DNA of 7,082 nt from an uncultured Eubacteriales bacterium (GTDB lineage: Bacteria > Bacillota > Clostridia > Oscillospirales > Acutalibacteraceae): the NCBI GenBank assembly GCA_934476545.1, contig CAKSOB010000070.1, positions 1 through 7,082 of the forward strand, written 5' to 3'. The notes under the pieces are model-generated. The model saw only the letters and a program-made list of their open reading frames with translations. It was not told where the DNA came from and searched no databases. The position numbers were made by a program, and so were the translations under genes. Below are positions 1-6,240 of this stretch, piece by piece (the first letter of the stretch is position 1; each line of letters starts with the position of its first letter).

Positions 1-413
1 CTTCCATGATTCTTCGCACCACAAGAATCGGCGATACCCTCGCTGCAAACGGGCAAGCGCTGGTAGACATCAAAAGTGGTGACAATCTGTGGAGCCTGTT
101 TGTTCTGGGCATCTACTGCGGTTTGTTGATGTACATTGCTGTGGGCTGCTTCTCCCGTGGTAAAGATAAGCCCGGACCAAACTTGGTGGGCTATGTGGGC
201 ATCTTCATGAGCGTTATGATGTTTATCCACTGTGGCTTTGAACATAGCATTGCAAATATGTACTACTACATGGTTTCCGGCAATATGTTCACCGGAACCG
301 GCTTTGCTGTTATCGGCATAGTAACACTGGGTAACGCTGTGGGTGGCGTACTCTTCCGTGCATTGGACAAATATGTTGTGGAAAAAATGGAAGCAAAGCT
401 GAAGAAAAACTAA
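1..413 (+). CDS. Formate/nitrite transporter (FNT) family protein, 5'-truncated by the window edge
   Basis: C-terminal half of an FNT channel, a pentameric inner-membrane channel that moves formate, nitrite or related small anions. Numbering residues from the ATG at position 6, the visible hydrophobic segments are about 29-49, 60-75 and 98-118. The family signature GFEHSIANMY lies at residues 77-86 and contains the conserved pore histidine (codon 243-245). TLGNAVGGVLF at 107-117 is also typical, followed by a charged lysine-rich cytosolic tail. FNT proteins are usually about 250-290 residues, so roughly half is missing. The frame is open to the window edge, so the ATG at 6 is an internal methionine rather than the start. 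The segment usually written CN in family members reads CG here. The substrate cannot be told from this half. A terminator follows directly, so this is the end of its transcript. Confidence 0.9.
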   Translation, partial: SMILRTTRIGDTLAANGQALVDIKSGDNLWSLFVLGIYCGLLMYIAVGCFSRGKDKPGPNLVGYVGIFMSVMMFIHCGFEHSIANMYYYMVSGNMFTGTGFAVIGIVTLGNAVGGVLFRALDKYVVEKMEAKLKKN

Positions 414-414
414 A

Positions 415-446
415 AAAAACCTCCCTTCGGGGAGGTTTTTCTTTTT
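415..446 (+). terminator. Intrinsic terminator of the FNT gene
   Basis: A perfect 6-bp stem, CCTCCC (420-425) with GGGAGG (430-435), is closed by a TTCG tetraloop. It is extended by A(415-419) pairing with T(436-440), and the T-rich tail runs to 446. It begins two bases after the FNT stop codon. Confidence 0.92.
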
Positions 447-473
447 GTGCAAACATCAAATTTATGGTATACT
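445..473 (+). promoter_or_regulatory. SigA-type promoter with extended -10 for the HD-domain gene
   Basis: The -10 box TATACT (468-473) is preceded by TATGG, giving a TGn extended -10 (465-467). A weak -35, TTGTGC (445-450), lies 17 bp upstream and overlaps the last Ts of the preceding terminator. Transcription would begin near 480, a short leader before the AGGAGG ribosome binding site at 490-495. Confidence 0.75.
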
Positions 474-502
474 GAAAAGAAAACATTACAGGAGGCAGAG
501 AT

Positions 503-1087
503 ATGGCATATCAGGAACGATTTGAGGAAATTTTCACCCAAGAGGTCCATCGAAAAGGCGGTGAAGAATTACTGGCTTGGCTGCGAACTACCGACTTTTT
601 CTCTGCTCCGGCAAGCACCAAATTTCACTGCGCTTGTCCTGAAGGCTTAGTACAGCACAGCTTAAACGTTTATGATGTTCTCATGGAAAAACACTTTGAT
701 GAAGAAACCGACAACCGAGAAAGTTTTGCCATTTGCGGATTACTGCACGATGTATGCAAGGCGCAATTTTATAAAGTTTCTACCCGCAATGTAAAAAACG
801 ACACCACCGGACAATGGGAAAAACAACCCTTTTATATGGTAGAGGATGCTTTCCCCTTTGGACACGGAGAAAAATCCGTGTTCCTGATTGAACGATTCCT
901 TCGGCTGAAGCCGGCAGAAGCCATGGCGATTCGTTGGCATATGGGCGGGTTTGACGAAGCCGTGCAGGGCGGCAGCTTTGCCATCAGCTTGGCATTTGAC
1001 CGCTATCCTCTGGCGGTGAAGCTCCACCTAGCCGACTTAGAAGCTACCTACCTGCGGGAACAGGGTACCTCCGCTGTTAATAAATAA
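503..1087 (+). CDS. HD-domain phosphohydrolase-like protein, substrate unknown
   Basis: A 194-residue cytosolic protein with an HD-superfamily metal-dependent phosphohydrolase fold. Visible metal-ligand candidates in order are H42 or H52 (in QHSLNV), the HD pair H82-D83 in LLHDVCK, H121 in GHGEKSV, H146 in RWHMGG, and D178 in HLADLEATYL. The spacing matches single-domain HD hydrolases of Firmicutes and their phages. There is no nucleic-acid-binding domain of the kind that marks YhaM-type exoribonucleases, and no RelA/SpoT synthetase region, so the substrate (nucleotide, cyclic nucleotide or other phosphoester) is undetermined. The ATG at 503 is chosen because AGGAGG sits 7 bases upstream and a good promoter lies just before it. 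It is a single-gene unit between two terminators, convergent with trxA. Confidence 0.85.
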   Translation: MAYQERFEEIFTQEVHRKGGEELLAWLRTTDFFSAPASTKFHCACPEGLVQHSLNVYDVLMEKHFDEETDNRESFAICGLLHDVCKAQFYKVSTRNVKNDTTGQWEKQPFYMVEDAFPFGHGEKSVFLIERFLRLKPAEAMAIRWHMGGFDEAVQGGSFAISLAFDRYPLAVKLHLADLEATYLREQGTSAVNK

Positions 1088-1100
1088 GATTTGCAAATAG

Positions 1101-1127
1101 AAAAGACCACCGCTAGGGTGGTCTTTT
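1101..1127. terminator. Bidirectional terminator between the HD gene and trxA
   Basis: A perfect 11-bp inverted repeat, AAAAGACCACC (1101-1111) with GGTGGTCTTTT (1117-1127), encloses a 5-base loop. Each strand ends in a T run after a GC-rich stem. It sits in the 51-bp gap between convergent genes and can stop transcription from both sides. Confidence 0.93.
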
Positions 1128-1138
1128 GTTGTTTCAAA

Positions 1139-1444
1139 TTATTTGCCGAGCAGCTCTAAAATGGTTTTTTTAGGCTGATTGCCGACAGCAGTTTCTTTCA
1201 ATTCACCGTTTTGGAACACCATCAAAGTTGGCACAGACATAATGCCGAACTGCGTAACCAACTCATCCTCTTGGTCAATGTCCACTTTACCAACGGTTGC
1301 GCCGGTTTCTGCGGCAACCTCCTCCAAGGTTGGGGACAAACTCTTGCAGGGACCGCACCAAGTTGCATAGAAGTCAATAATGACCGGCTCCGCAGACTGC
1401 ACTACCGTTTCAAAATTATCTTTAGTTACAGGAATAACTGGCAT
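1139..1444 (-). CDS. trxA: Thioredoxin
   Basis: A 101-residue single-domain cytosolic thioredoxin, which reduces protein disulfides and is itself normally recycled by thioredoxin reductase. It carries the canonical WCGPC active site at residues 29-33, the buried Asp at D24 (in IIDFYA), and the cis-proline P72 in SVPT. Length and core motifs match the usual 100-110 residue family, with no signal peptide or extra domain. The start is supported by a GGAAGG ribosome binding site (complement of 1451-1458) about 6 bases upstream. It lies downstream of the FHA-SEDS/PBP pair on the same strand and has its own extended -10 promoter, but read-through from the PBP gene is possible because no clear U-tailed terminator separates them. 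No reductase gene is visible nearby. Confidence 0.95.
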   Translation of the reverse strand: MPVIPVTKDNFETVVQSAEPVIIDFYATWCGPCKSLSPTLEEVAAETGATVGKVDIDQEDELVTQFGIMSVPTLMVFQNGELKETAVGNQPKKTILELLGK

Positions 1445-1509
1445 TTGAATCCTTCCTTTCGGTTATTAAGATGGAACCTCGCCCGATTTCGAGCGGTTTC
1501 GACATTCTT

Positions 1510-1539
1510 ATCATACCACATCTTTTTGGAAAGTTACAG
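1510..1539 (-). promoter_or_regulatory. Extended -10 promoter for trxA
   Basis: On the minus strand the -10 box TATGAT (1510-1515) is preceded by TGTGG, giving a TGn extended -10. The -35 candidate CTGTAA (1534-1539, 18-bp spacer) is weak. Predicted transcription starts near 1503 and gives a leader of about 58 bases. Confidence 0.7.
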
Positions 1540-1545
1540 TGACTT

Positions 1546-1581
1546 TTTCACAAAAATAGGAATATTTCTTATTTTGTGAAA
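1546..1581. repeat. AT-rich inverted repeat between the PBP gene and the trxA promoter
   Basis: TTTCACAAAAATA (1546-1558) is the inverse of TATTTTGTGAAA (1570-1581) apart from one extra A, with an 11-base spacer. On the minus strand it begins 8 bases after the PBP stop codon. It may be a weak terminator or mRNA 3' end, but no clear T tract follows on that strand. Its position just upstream of the weak trxA -35 also allows a protein-binding role. Confidence 0.5.
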
Positions 1582-1589
1582 TTTCTTCT

Positions 1590-2939
1590 TTAAGCCGCTG
1601 CCGCTTGCATTAATGCAGAGGCAATGTAACCGGCAGAGCTAAGTCCATAACCGCCTTGCTCTACAACCACAGCAAAGGCATACGGGGTATCTTTATTTTG
1701 GGAATAACCCACAATCCATCCGGTGTCGGTTTCTCCTTCTACTTCTGCCGTACCGGTCTTAGCGCAAACATTCAATCCCGGGAACAAATCATCGCCATAA
1801 CCGTTTTTCACATTATTCCGCATCATGGTATCCAGTTGCTTTGCAATATCCGAGGAAAGCAGACGTTCACTGGAAGAACCGCCGCCAAATACGGAGGTGC
1901 TTTTCACGGTATACGGCAGCACTGCAGTACCGTCGTTGGCAATAGCACCCATGAGCATCATCATGTGGGTTGGATTTACCGTATCGGTATACTGTCCAAT
2001 ACCGGACCATGCCAACGCTTCCTCGCCGGAAGACTTAGTCACATGATAGTTGCTGACAACTGTTTTGTTATTGTCCACCGAAAAACTCCGGTTAAAGCCC
2101 ATTTCCTCGGCGGTTTTTGTCATCTTATCACTGCCAAGCTCCACCGCTAATTCCGCAAACGCAACGTTACAGGAATTGGTCAGCGCCTCCTGTAAGGTTT
2201 GGTCACCGTGAGCCGTGTGATTATCACAGACGATTGTGTTGCCGTTAATCACCTTACTGCCGGTGCAGTGGAAGGTGCGACTGTCAATATCTTTGATATT
2301 TTCCAAGGCACAAGCGGTGGTGATCACCTTAAAGGTAGAACCGGGGGTAAAGGTGCCGGACAAGGCTTTATTCAAGAATGCACCGTCATATTCTTTGTTT
2401 TCCGTAATATCATCGGGAACATTTTCCGGGTCAAAGGACGGCGTGCTGACAAAGCAAAGCACCTCGCCGGTCTTGTAGTTATACAGTGCTACCGCGCCCT
2501 TCCGACCATTCATCTGCTCATAGGCAAGGGCAGACAGCCGGGCATCTACCGTCATTTGAATATCTCCGCCACCGGATTCTGCGGTGGTCAGTCCGGTAAT
2601 GGGATTAAACCCGGTCAAACTGGACAGGTAAACATTTTGAATGCCGGTGGAAATATATCCGTTGGTATCGCCCAACACGTGGAGCAACCCACAGCGGGTA
2701 TCGTAATCTTCACTGTAAACACGTTCGCCGTCTACGCTTTTTGCAATCACGGTTCCGTTGCGGTCTGTGATGGTTCCGGCGTTAGACAGCTGACTTTGTC
2801 CCTGCAAATGTTGGTTGGCAGGACGCATCGCCCAAGTACCGCCTTGCCAGAAAAAACAAACGATAAAGAACCCGATGCCCGCCACAAAGCCTGCTAAAAT
2901 AAAATACAATACAAGGGAGCGAAATCGAGCTGTTTTCAT
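1590..2939 (-). CDS. Class B penicillin-binding protein (peptidoglycan DD-transpeptidase)
   Basis: A 449-residue bitopic membrane protein that crosslinks peptidoglycan outside the membrane. One transmembrane segment (about 10-30) follows a short basic N-terminus. A compact N-terminal region of about 100 residues contains ITDRNG (57-62), typical of the start of class B PBPs. The transpeptidase domain (about 145-445) has all three motifs: STFK with nucleophile S201, SCN (256-258), and KTGTA (394-398). It is shorter than FtsI or PBP2 and close in size and layout to actinobacterial PbpA. There is no glycosyltransferase domain and there are no PASTA repeats. The ATG overlaps the TGA of the SEDS gene as ATGA, implying translational coupling and a cognate SEDS-PBP pair. 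I infer a role in division or elongation but cannot decide between them from sequence alone. Confidence 0.93.
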   Translation of the reverse strand: MKTARFRSLVLYFILAGFVAGIGFFIVCFFWQGGTWAMRPANQHLQGQSQLSNAGTITDRNGTVIAKSVDGERVYSEDYDTRCGLLHVLGDTNGYISTGIQNVYLSSLTGFNPITGLTTAESGGGDIQMTVDARLSALAYEQMNGRKGAVALYNYKTGEVLCFVSTPSFDPENVPDDITENKEYDGAFLNKALSGTFTPGSTFKVITTACALENIKDIDSRTFHCTGSKVINGNTIVCDNHTAHGDQTLQEALTNSCNVAFAELAVELGSDKMTKTAEEMGFNRSFSVDNNKTVVSNYHVTKSSGEEALAWSGIGQYTDTVNPTHMMMLMGAIANDGTAVLPYTVKSTSVFGGGSSSERLLSSDIAKQLDTMMRNNVKNGYGDDLFPGLNVCAKTGTAEVEGETDTGWIVGYSQNKDTPYAFAVVVEQGGYGLSSAGYIASALMQAAAA

Positions 2940-4741
2940 TGCGCCATCCCCCCTTCTTCCTGCCGCTGCCGGAACTGCGTTCTGGGGTCATCAGCAGAGT
3001 TGGAGTAAATCGGCTCCGACGCCACTCGCTGCTTCTTTTTACGAACCGCATAGGTACGCTCATCGGCAGCTTTGCAGAATGCCAAGAGTCCCCAAACCGC
3101 TGTCATACTGGAACCACCCAAGCTGATGAACGGCAAGGTAACACCGGTCAACGGGAGGATGTCCACCGTACCGAAAACATTCAGGCACGCTTGGAACAGC
3201 AGCAAACCGGAAGCCGCACAACCGCAGATAGAATAGAAGGTGGAGCGGCTGCGGGTAACATCGGAACGGGACAACAAAATCAGCAATGCCAATGCCGCCA
3301 ATACCACCACTGCCATGAGCAAGCCCATTTCCTCACAGAGCATACCGAACACAATATCGCTGTCACCGGCAAAAATGGTTTTGGTGTAACCGTTGCCCAG
3401 TCCCAATCCAAATAAGCCACCACTGGCGGCGTACATCATGGCACTGGACTGCTGCCAGCCTGCTGCGTCGGCATACTCCCAAACGTGTCGCCATGCGGCA
3501 AATCGGTTGGCAATATACGGCATAAATTGTAAAATCAAGAACACGCCAAAGACCGCAGCGGCAATAATCAATACAATGGTACGAATATTACCGGAACGCA
3601 TAAAGGCGATGATCAAGAAGGTGATGAAGAAGATGCAGGCTGTACCAAAGTCTTTCATCAAGAATAATGCGCCCATGCACAACGCGGAGAAAATCAAGAA
3701 GCCGCCTAAGTTTCGGGTGGTCTGCAATTTATTTAGTGTAGACGCACCGGTGAAGATAAAGGCAATTTTGATAAACTCCGATGGCTGAATGGATACGGGT
3801 CCGATGTGAATCCAGTTTTTTGCGCCATACGAGGCGGAACCGAAAATCAAGTTGATCACGAAAAAGACTACCGCCGCAATGGCAATGTAAAGTCGGAATT
3901 TCATAACCCGATCCAAGTCGCCCATAAACCAAATTAGGAAGCAGAAAAATAGGATTCCCAAAAACAGTCCGATAATTTGTGTATAGTTAGGCTTTAGCGT
4001 TTCTCCCGTAAGCAATAGGATGCCCACGCTGCTGAGCAGCAACCCAATGGTTTCAATCTCAAAGCTGACTCGCCCTAAGGCTTTGCGGGAAAAAATGTAA
4101 AGTCCCCAAGATAAAACCAACAGTAATCCAAGGGAAATCAACGGTTCCCACACCAGTTTTCCGGTGCCGGCGCAAAGCTGCGCTGTCAATAACACTTGAA
4201 TGATGGTTACGCCAAACAGCAGCTTTGCCGGATTTGGCGCAGGCTTCATCTTTTTGCGCTGCGCACGATAGGCAGCTTTCCGCTGAGAATCGGAGAACAA
4301 CTCGCCCGGCACGTCCACATCGTTTACACGCTTTAAGGACAAATGCGCCCCGCCGATGGTAATAATATCTCCTGGCATCACGATGGCTTCTTTTTCCACC
4401 TTTTTGCCATTGACAAACGTGCCGCCCTTGGAGTCGGTATCGGCAATAAACCATCCGCTTTCTCGTCGCATCAATACAGCGTGATCACGGCTGATGGTAC
4501 TGTCGGGCAATGTGATGTCGCAGCTTTTACTGCGTCCAATGGAGTTTTCCCAATACAGCACAGGAATGTGCAGCCCCGACGCCACATCCTCCAAGTACAC
4601 CACAGGTTCATCCCGCCGCCTGCCTCGACGATGGGAGATCAGACAACCGACGAGAACGCCGATGCTGATAAAAGGAATCAAGATTCTGAGGATGAAAAAT
4701 ACCACCGATAAAATCGCTTGGATTGTTTCCCCAAAAACCAT
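2936..4741 (-). CDS. FHA domain fused to a SEDS (FtsW/RodA-family) peptidoglycan glycosyltransferase
   Basis: A 601-residue polytopic membrane protein. An N-terminal transmembrane segment (about 8-34) is followed by a cytosolic FHA domain (about 45-140) with the complete phosphothreonine-binding set: GR at 69-70, SRDH at 84-87, and GTFVNG at 107-112. A basic linker (about 150-170) leads to a SEDS core of about ten transmembrane helices. SEDS motifs are GAKNWI (306-311), QPSEF (319-323), KDFGTA (363-368), GLFGLGLGNG (442-451), SDIVFG (461-466) with the candidate catalytic Asp D462 equivalent to the Asp in TDFIFA of FtsW/RodA, and LPFISLGGSS (536-545). SEDS proteins polymerise lipid II into glycan strands. 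The start is supported by AAAGGAGGGA (complement of 4747-4756). It is co-transcribed and overlaps the PBP gene by 4 bases. SEDS proteins are usually about 400 residues, so the FHA region is a true extension. FtsW versus RodA is undecided. Confidence 0.93.
   Translation of the reverse strand: MVFGETIQAILSVVFFILRILIPFISIGVLVGCLISHRRGRRRDEPVVYLEDVASGLHIPVLYWENSIGRSKSCDITLPDSTISRDHAVLMRRESGWFIADTDSKGGTFVNGKKVEKEAIVMPGDIITIGGAHLSLKRVNDVDVPGELFSDSQRKAAYRAQRKKMKPAPNPAKLLFGVTIIQVLLTAQLCAGTGKLVWEPLISLGLLLVLSWGLYIFSRKALGRVSFEIETIGLLLSSVGILLLTGETLKPNYTQIIGLFLGILFFCFLIWFMGDLDRVMKFRLYIAIAAVVFFVINLIFGSASYGAKNWIHIGPVSIQPSEFIKIAFIFTGASTLNKLQTTRNLGGFLIFSALCMGALFLMKDFGTACIFFITFLIIAFMRSGNIRTIVLIIAAAVFGVFLILQFMPYIANRFAAWRHVWEYADAAGWQQSSAMMYAASGGLFGLGLGNGYTKTIFAGDSDIVFGMLCEEMGLLMAVVVLAALALLILLSRSDVTRSRSTFYSICGCAASGLLLFQACLNVFGTVDILPLTGVTLPFISLGGSSMTAVWGLLAFCKAADERTYAVRKKKQRVASEPIYSNSADDPRTQFRQRQEEGGMAQ
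2948..2957 (-). promoter_or_regulatory. Ribosome binding site of the PBP gene inside the SEDS gene
   Basis: The minus-strand run GAAGGGGGG (core GGGGGG, complement of 2948-2953) lies 8 bases before the PBP ATG and inside the last codons of the SEDS gene. With the ATGA stop/start overlap it indicates coupled translation and near-matched output of the two proteins. Confidence 0.7.
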
Positions 4742-4772
4742 AACTATCCCTCCTTTCTGTATTCGTGATACT

Positions 4773-4783
4773 AGTGTACCATA
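4773..4783 (-). promoter_or_regulatory. Extended -10 promoter for the FHA-SEDS/PBP operon
   Basis: On the minus strand, TATGG is followed by TACACT (-10 at 4773-4778), a TGn extended -10. No convincing -35 is seen at 17-18 bp spacing (AACTAC or CAACTA). The start would lie near 4766, giving a short leader to the ATG at 4741. The surrounding AT-rich gap 4784-4860 shows nothing else I can name. Confidence 0.6.
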
Positions 4784-4860
4784 GAACCTTCTCCGGTAGT
4801 TGAATATTTTAAGAATTTTTGAAGGAAAATTAAAAATTTCCGAGATTTTTCGGTTTCAAA

Positions 4861-4896
4861 CAAAAAACCACACAGGCGGTTTTGCCCATGTGGTTT
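4861..4896 (-). terminator. Intrinsic terminator of the PrsA-like lipoprotein gene
   Basis: On the minus strand the stem AAACCACA (complement of 4889-4896) pairs with TGTGGTTT (complement of 4865-4872), followed by further Ts to 4862. A 2-bp internal mismatch is followed by a further 3-bp GC stem. The hairpin begins 5 bases after the stop codon of the lipoprotein gene. Confidence 0.9.
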
Positions 4897-4901
4897 CCGG
4901 T

Positions 4902-6137
4902 TTATTCGTCAGAGGAAGCGGTGGAAGCTGCGCTTGCAGCGTTCTCAGCAGCAGATTGCTCTGTCTTAGAAGAGGTTGTTTCCTCTACGGAGGAAGTTTC
5001 CTCGGAAGTTACGCTATCCGGCTCAAACAATGCACGGAGATCCAAGTCGGTGGACTCGGCAGCATTCCAAGTAACCTTGCTCATGTCGTAGTTTTCAGCC
5101 AAGTCGTTCATGTAAGCGGTGTACTCTTCTTCCTTCATATCTGCCAAAATCTGGAAGATATTGCTCTCCTTGGTCTCGGTATCTTCGTTATCAAAGTAAT
5201 CGGACACAGCGTCCTTAATGTTGTTCTTCTGAATCAAAATCAGATAGCCGCTATCGGAAGCATCCACAAAGGTTGCCTTGCCGTTCTTCAGCTTTTCAAC
5301 AGCAGTTACCATTTTCTCCGGATAATTCTTTGTGGTAGAAATGATACCAACGGAGTGGTGCAGGTTGCTGTTGGAGGTGGTATCCTCCTCACCCTCGGCA
5401 GCGGAAGCAGTTACTTCTTCATCCTCTGTTTTTTCGGTGTGCTTGTCTGTGTAAGCGGCATCGGCTTCTTCCATGGTCAACTCACCGCTGTTGATCTTGG
5501 TTGCGTAGCCTTTCAGCTCCTTCTTCAAAGCAGCCAATTCTTCGTCGGTACGCTCGGTGCCGTCATCATTGGAAGTGGAGATAGAGATATACTGCACATC
5601 GCTGTAATTTTTATTGAAGTAGGTTTCCATATCCTCTCTGGAAACTTCCTTCTCGCCGCCCTCGCCGTAAATCGCTTCAAACACACGAGAATACTTTGCG
5701 CTGTAATCGTAAGTAATGTACTGATAGTCGCTCTTTGTAATACCATATGGCTCGAACATTTCCTTGTAGGAGCTCCATGTGCTGTCCACACTGTTTTCTG
5801 CATTGTAGCGGGTCAGATCATCCAAGGACAGGTTCAGTTCCTTCATTTTGTCCTCGATAACCAAGAATGGCTTCACATAGGTTTCTGCCATTTCCCGTAC
5901 CAGTTCCTCGCCGGTCTGTCCGTCAAAATCCTTGGAGAGAATCGGCTGTGTGTAGTCCTGTGTGGAATACTTCACATTTTGATAAGCATAAAACAGGCAA
6001 TAGCGGTATACACCGGTGGAAATCTCTGCATTGTCTGTTTTCAGGGCATAGGCTGTACCACAGCCGGTAAGCGCCATTGTGGACGCTAAGGTTGCGCAAG
6101 CCATTGCGCCTGCTGCAATTCGTTTCTTCATACTCAT
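4902..6137 (-). CDS. Lipoprotein resembling PrsA/SurA-type extracytoplasmic foldases
   Basis: A 411-residue exported lipoprotein. The signal peptide has a basic start (MSMKKR), a hydrophobic core, and a lipobox ALTGC whose Cys26 would be lipidated and anchored to the outer face of the membrane. Residues about 35-180 are helix-rich, as in the SurA/PrsA N-terminal chaperone region, ending in EDMETYFNKNYSDVQYISIS, which resembles the lead-in to a parvulin PpiC domain. Residues 262-305 (VGIIS, then PEKMVTAVEKLKNG, then DSGYLILIQKN) resemble the end of a parvulin domain. An acidic insert (about 232-256) splits it. The C-terminal tail (375-411) is Ser/Glu/Thr/Ala-only low complexity. The canonical parvulin active-site histidines are not obvious, so it may be a chaperone without isomerase activity. 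The start is supported by GGGAGGG, 7 bases before the ATG at 6137. It forms a single-gene unit. Confidence 0.75.
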   Translation of the reverse strand: MSMKKRIAAGAMACATLASTMALTGCGTAYALKTDNAEISTGVYRYCLFYAYQNVKYSTQDYTQPILSKDFDGQTGEELVREMAETYVKPFLVIEDKMKELNLSLDDLTRYNAENSVDSTWSSYKEMFEPYGITKSDYQYITYDYSAKYSRVFEAIYGEGGEKEVSREDMETYFNKNYSDVQYISISTSNDDGTERTDEELAALKKELKGYATKINSGELTMEEADAAYTDKHTEKTEDEEVTASAAEGEEDTTSNSNLHHSVGIISTTKNYPEKMVTAVEKLKNGKATFVDASDSGYLILIQKNNIKDAVSDYFDNEDTETKESNIFQILADMKEEEYTAYMNDLAENYDMSKVTWNAAESTDLDLRALFEPDSVTSEETSSVEETTSSKTEQSAAENAASAASTASSDE

Positions 6138-6169
6138 GGGTTAACCCTCCCGAAAAATATATCTCTTTT

Positions 6170-6198
6170 ATTATACACACCAATTCATGGCTTGTCCA
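6170..6198 (-). promoter_or_regulatory. Near-consensus SigA promoter of the PrsA-like gene
   Basis: On the minus strand, TGGACA (-35, 6193-6198) is separated by exactly 17 bp from a perfect TATAAT (-10, 6170-6175). It is the strongest promoter in the window by consensus. Its -35 upstream edge overlaps the repeat cluster at 6197-6218. Confidence 0.88.
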
Positions 6199-6218
6199 CG
6201 AACGTTTCGTGAACGTTT
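6197..6218. promoter_or_regulatory. Candidate operator: 8-bp direct repeat with nested palindrome
   Basis: GAACGTTT occurs at 6200-6207 and again at 6211-6218, an 11-bp period or about one helical turn. The palindrome CACGAA-CGT-TTCGTG (6197-6211) is nested over the first copy. The cluster abuts the -35 of the PrsA-like gene and lies about 60-80 bp upstream of the start expected for the divergent hxlR-like gene. Its position and symmetry suit a dimeric winged-helix regulator, and the HxlR protein encoded beside it is the natural candidate by inference. Confidence 0.5.
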
Positions 6219-6240
6219 AATGAATTTTACCCCCTGCCTC

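Noticed and set aside
6..8. ATG at 6 as the start of the FNT gene
   Set aside because: The frame is open to the edge and the protein would lack the N-terminal half of a roughly 260-290 residue family. It is an internal methionine.
447..650. A 67-codon open frame overlapping the start of the HD gene
   Set aside because: It begins inside the promoter region before the predicted transcription start and overlaps the well-supported HD-domain gene in another frame.
2199..2897. A 232-codon open frame on the + strand
   Set aside because: Antisense to the PBP gene, whose three transpeptidase motifs fix the real frame. It has no promoter or ribosome binding site.
4838..4858. Short inverted repeat CCGA...TCGG in the AT-rich gap before the SEDS operon
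   Set aside because: Only a 4-bp stem, expected by chance, with no functional position. The adjacent hairpin at 4861-4896 already explains termination.
4800..6089. A 429-codon open frame on the + strand
   Set aside because: It lies antisense to the PrsA-like lipoprotein gene, has no ribosome binding site, runs through the terminator at 4861-4896, and its translation is a hydrophobic/low-complexity shadow. The minus-strand gene has a lipobox, a strong promoter and a terminator.
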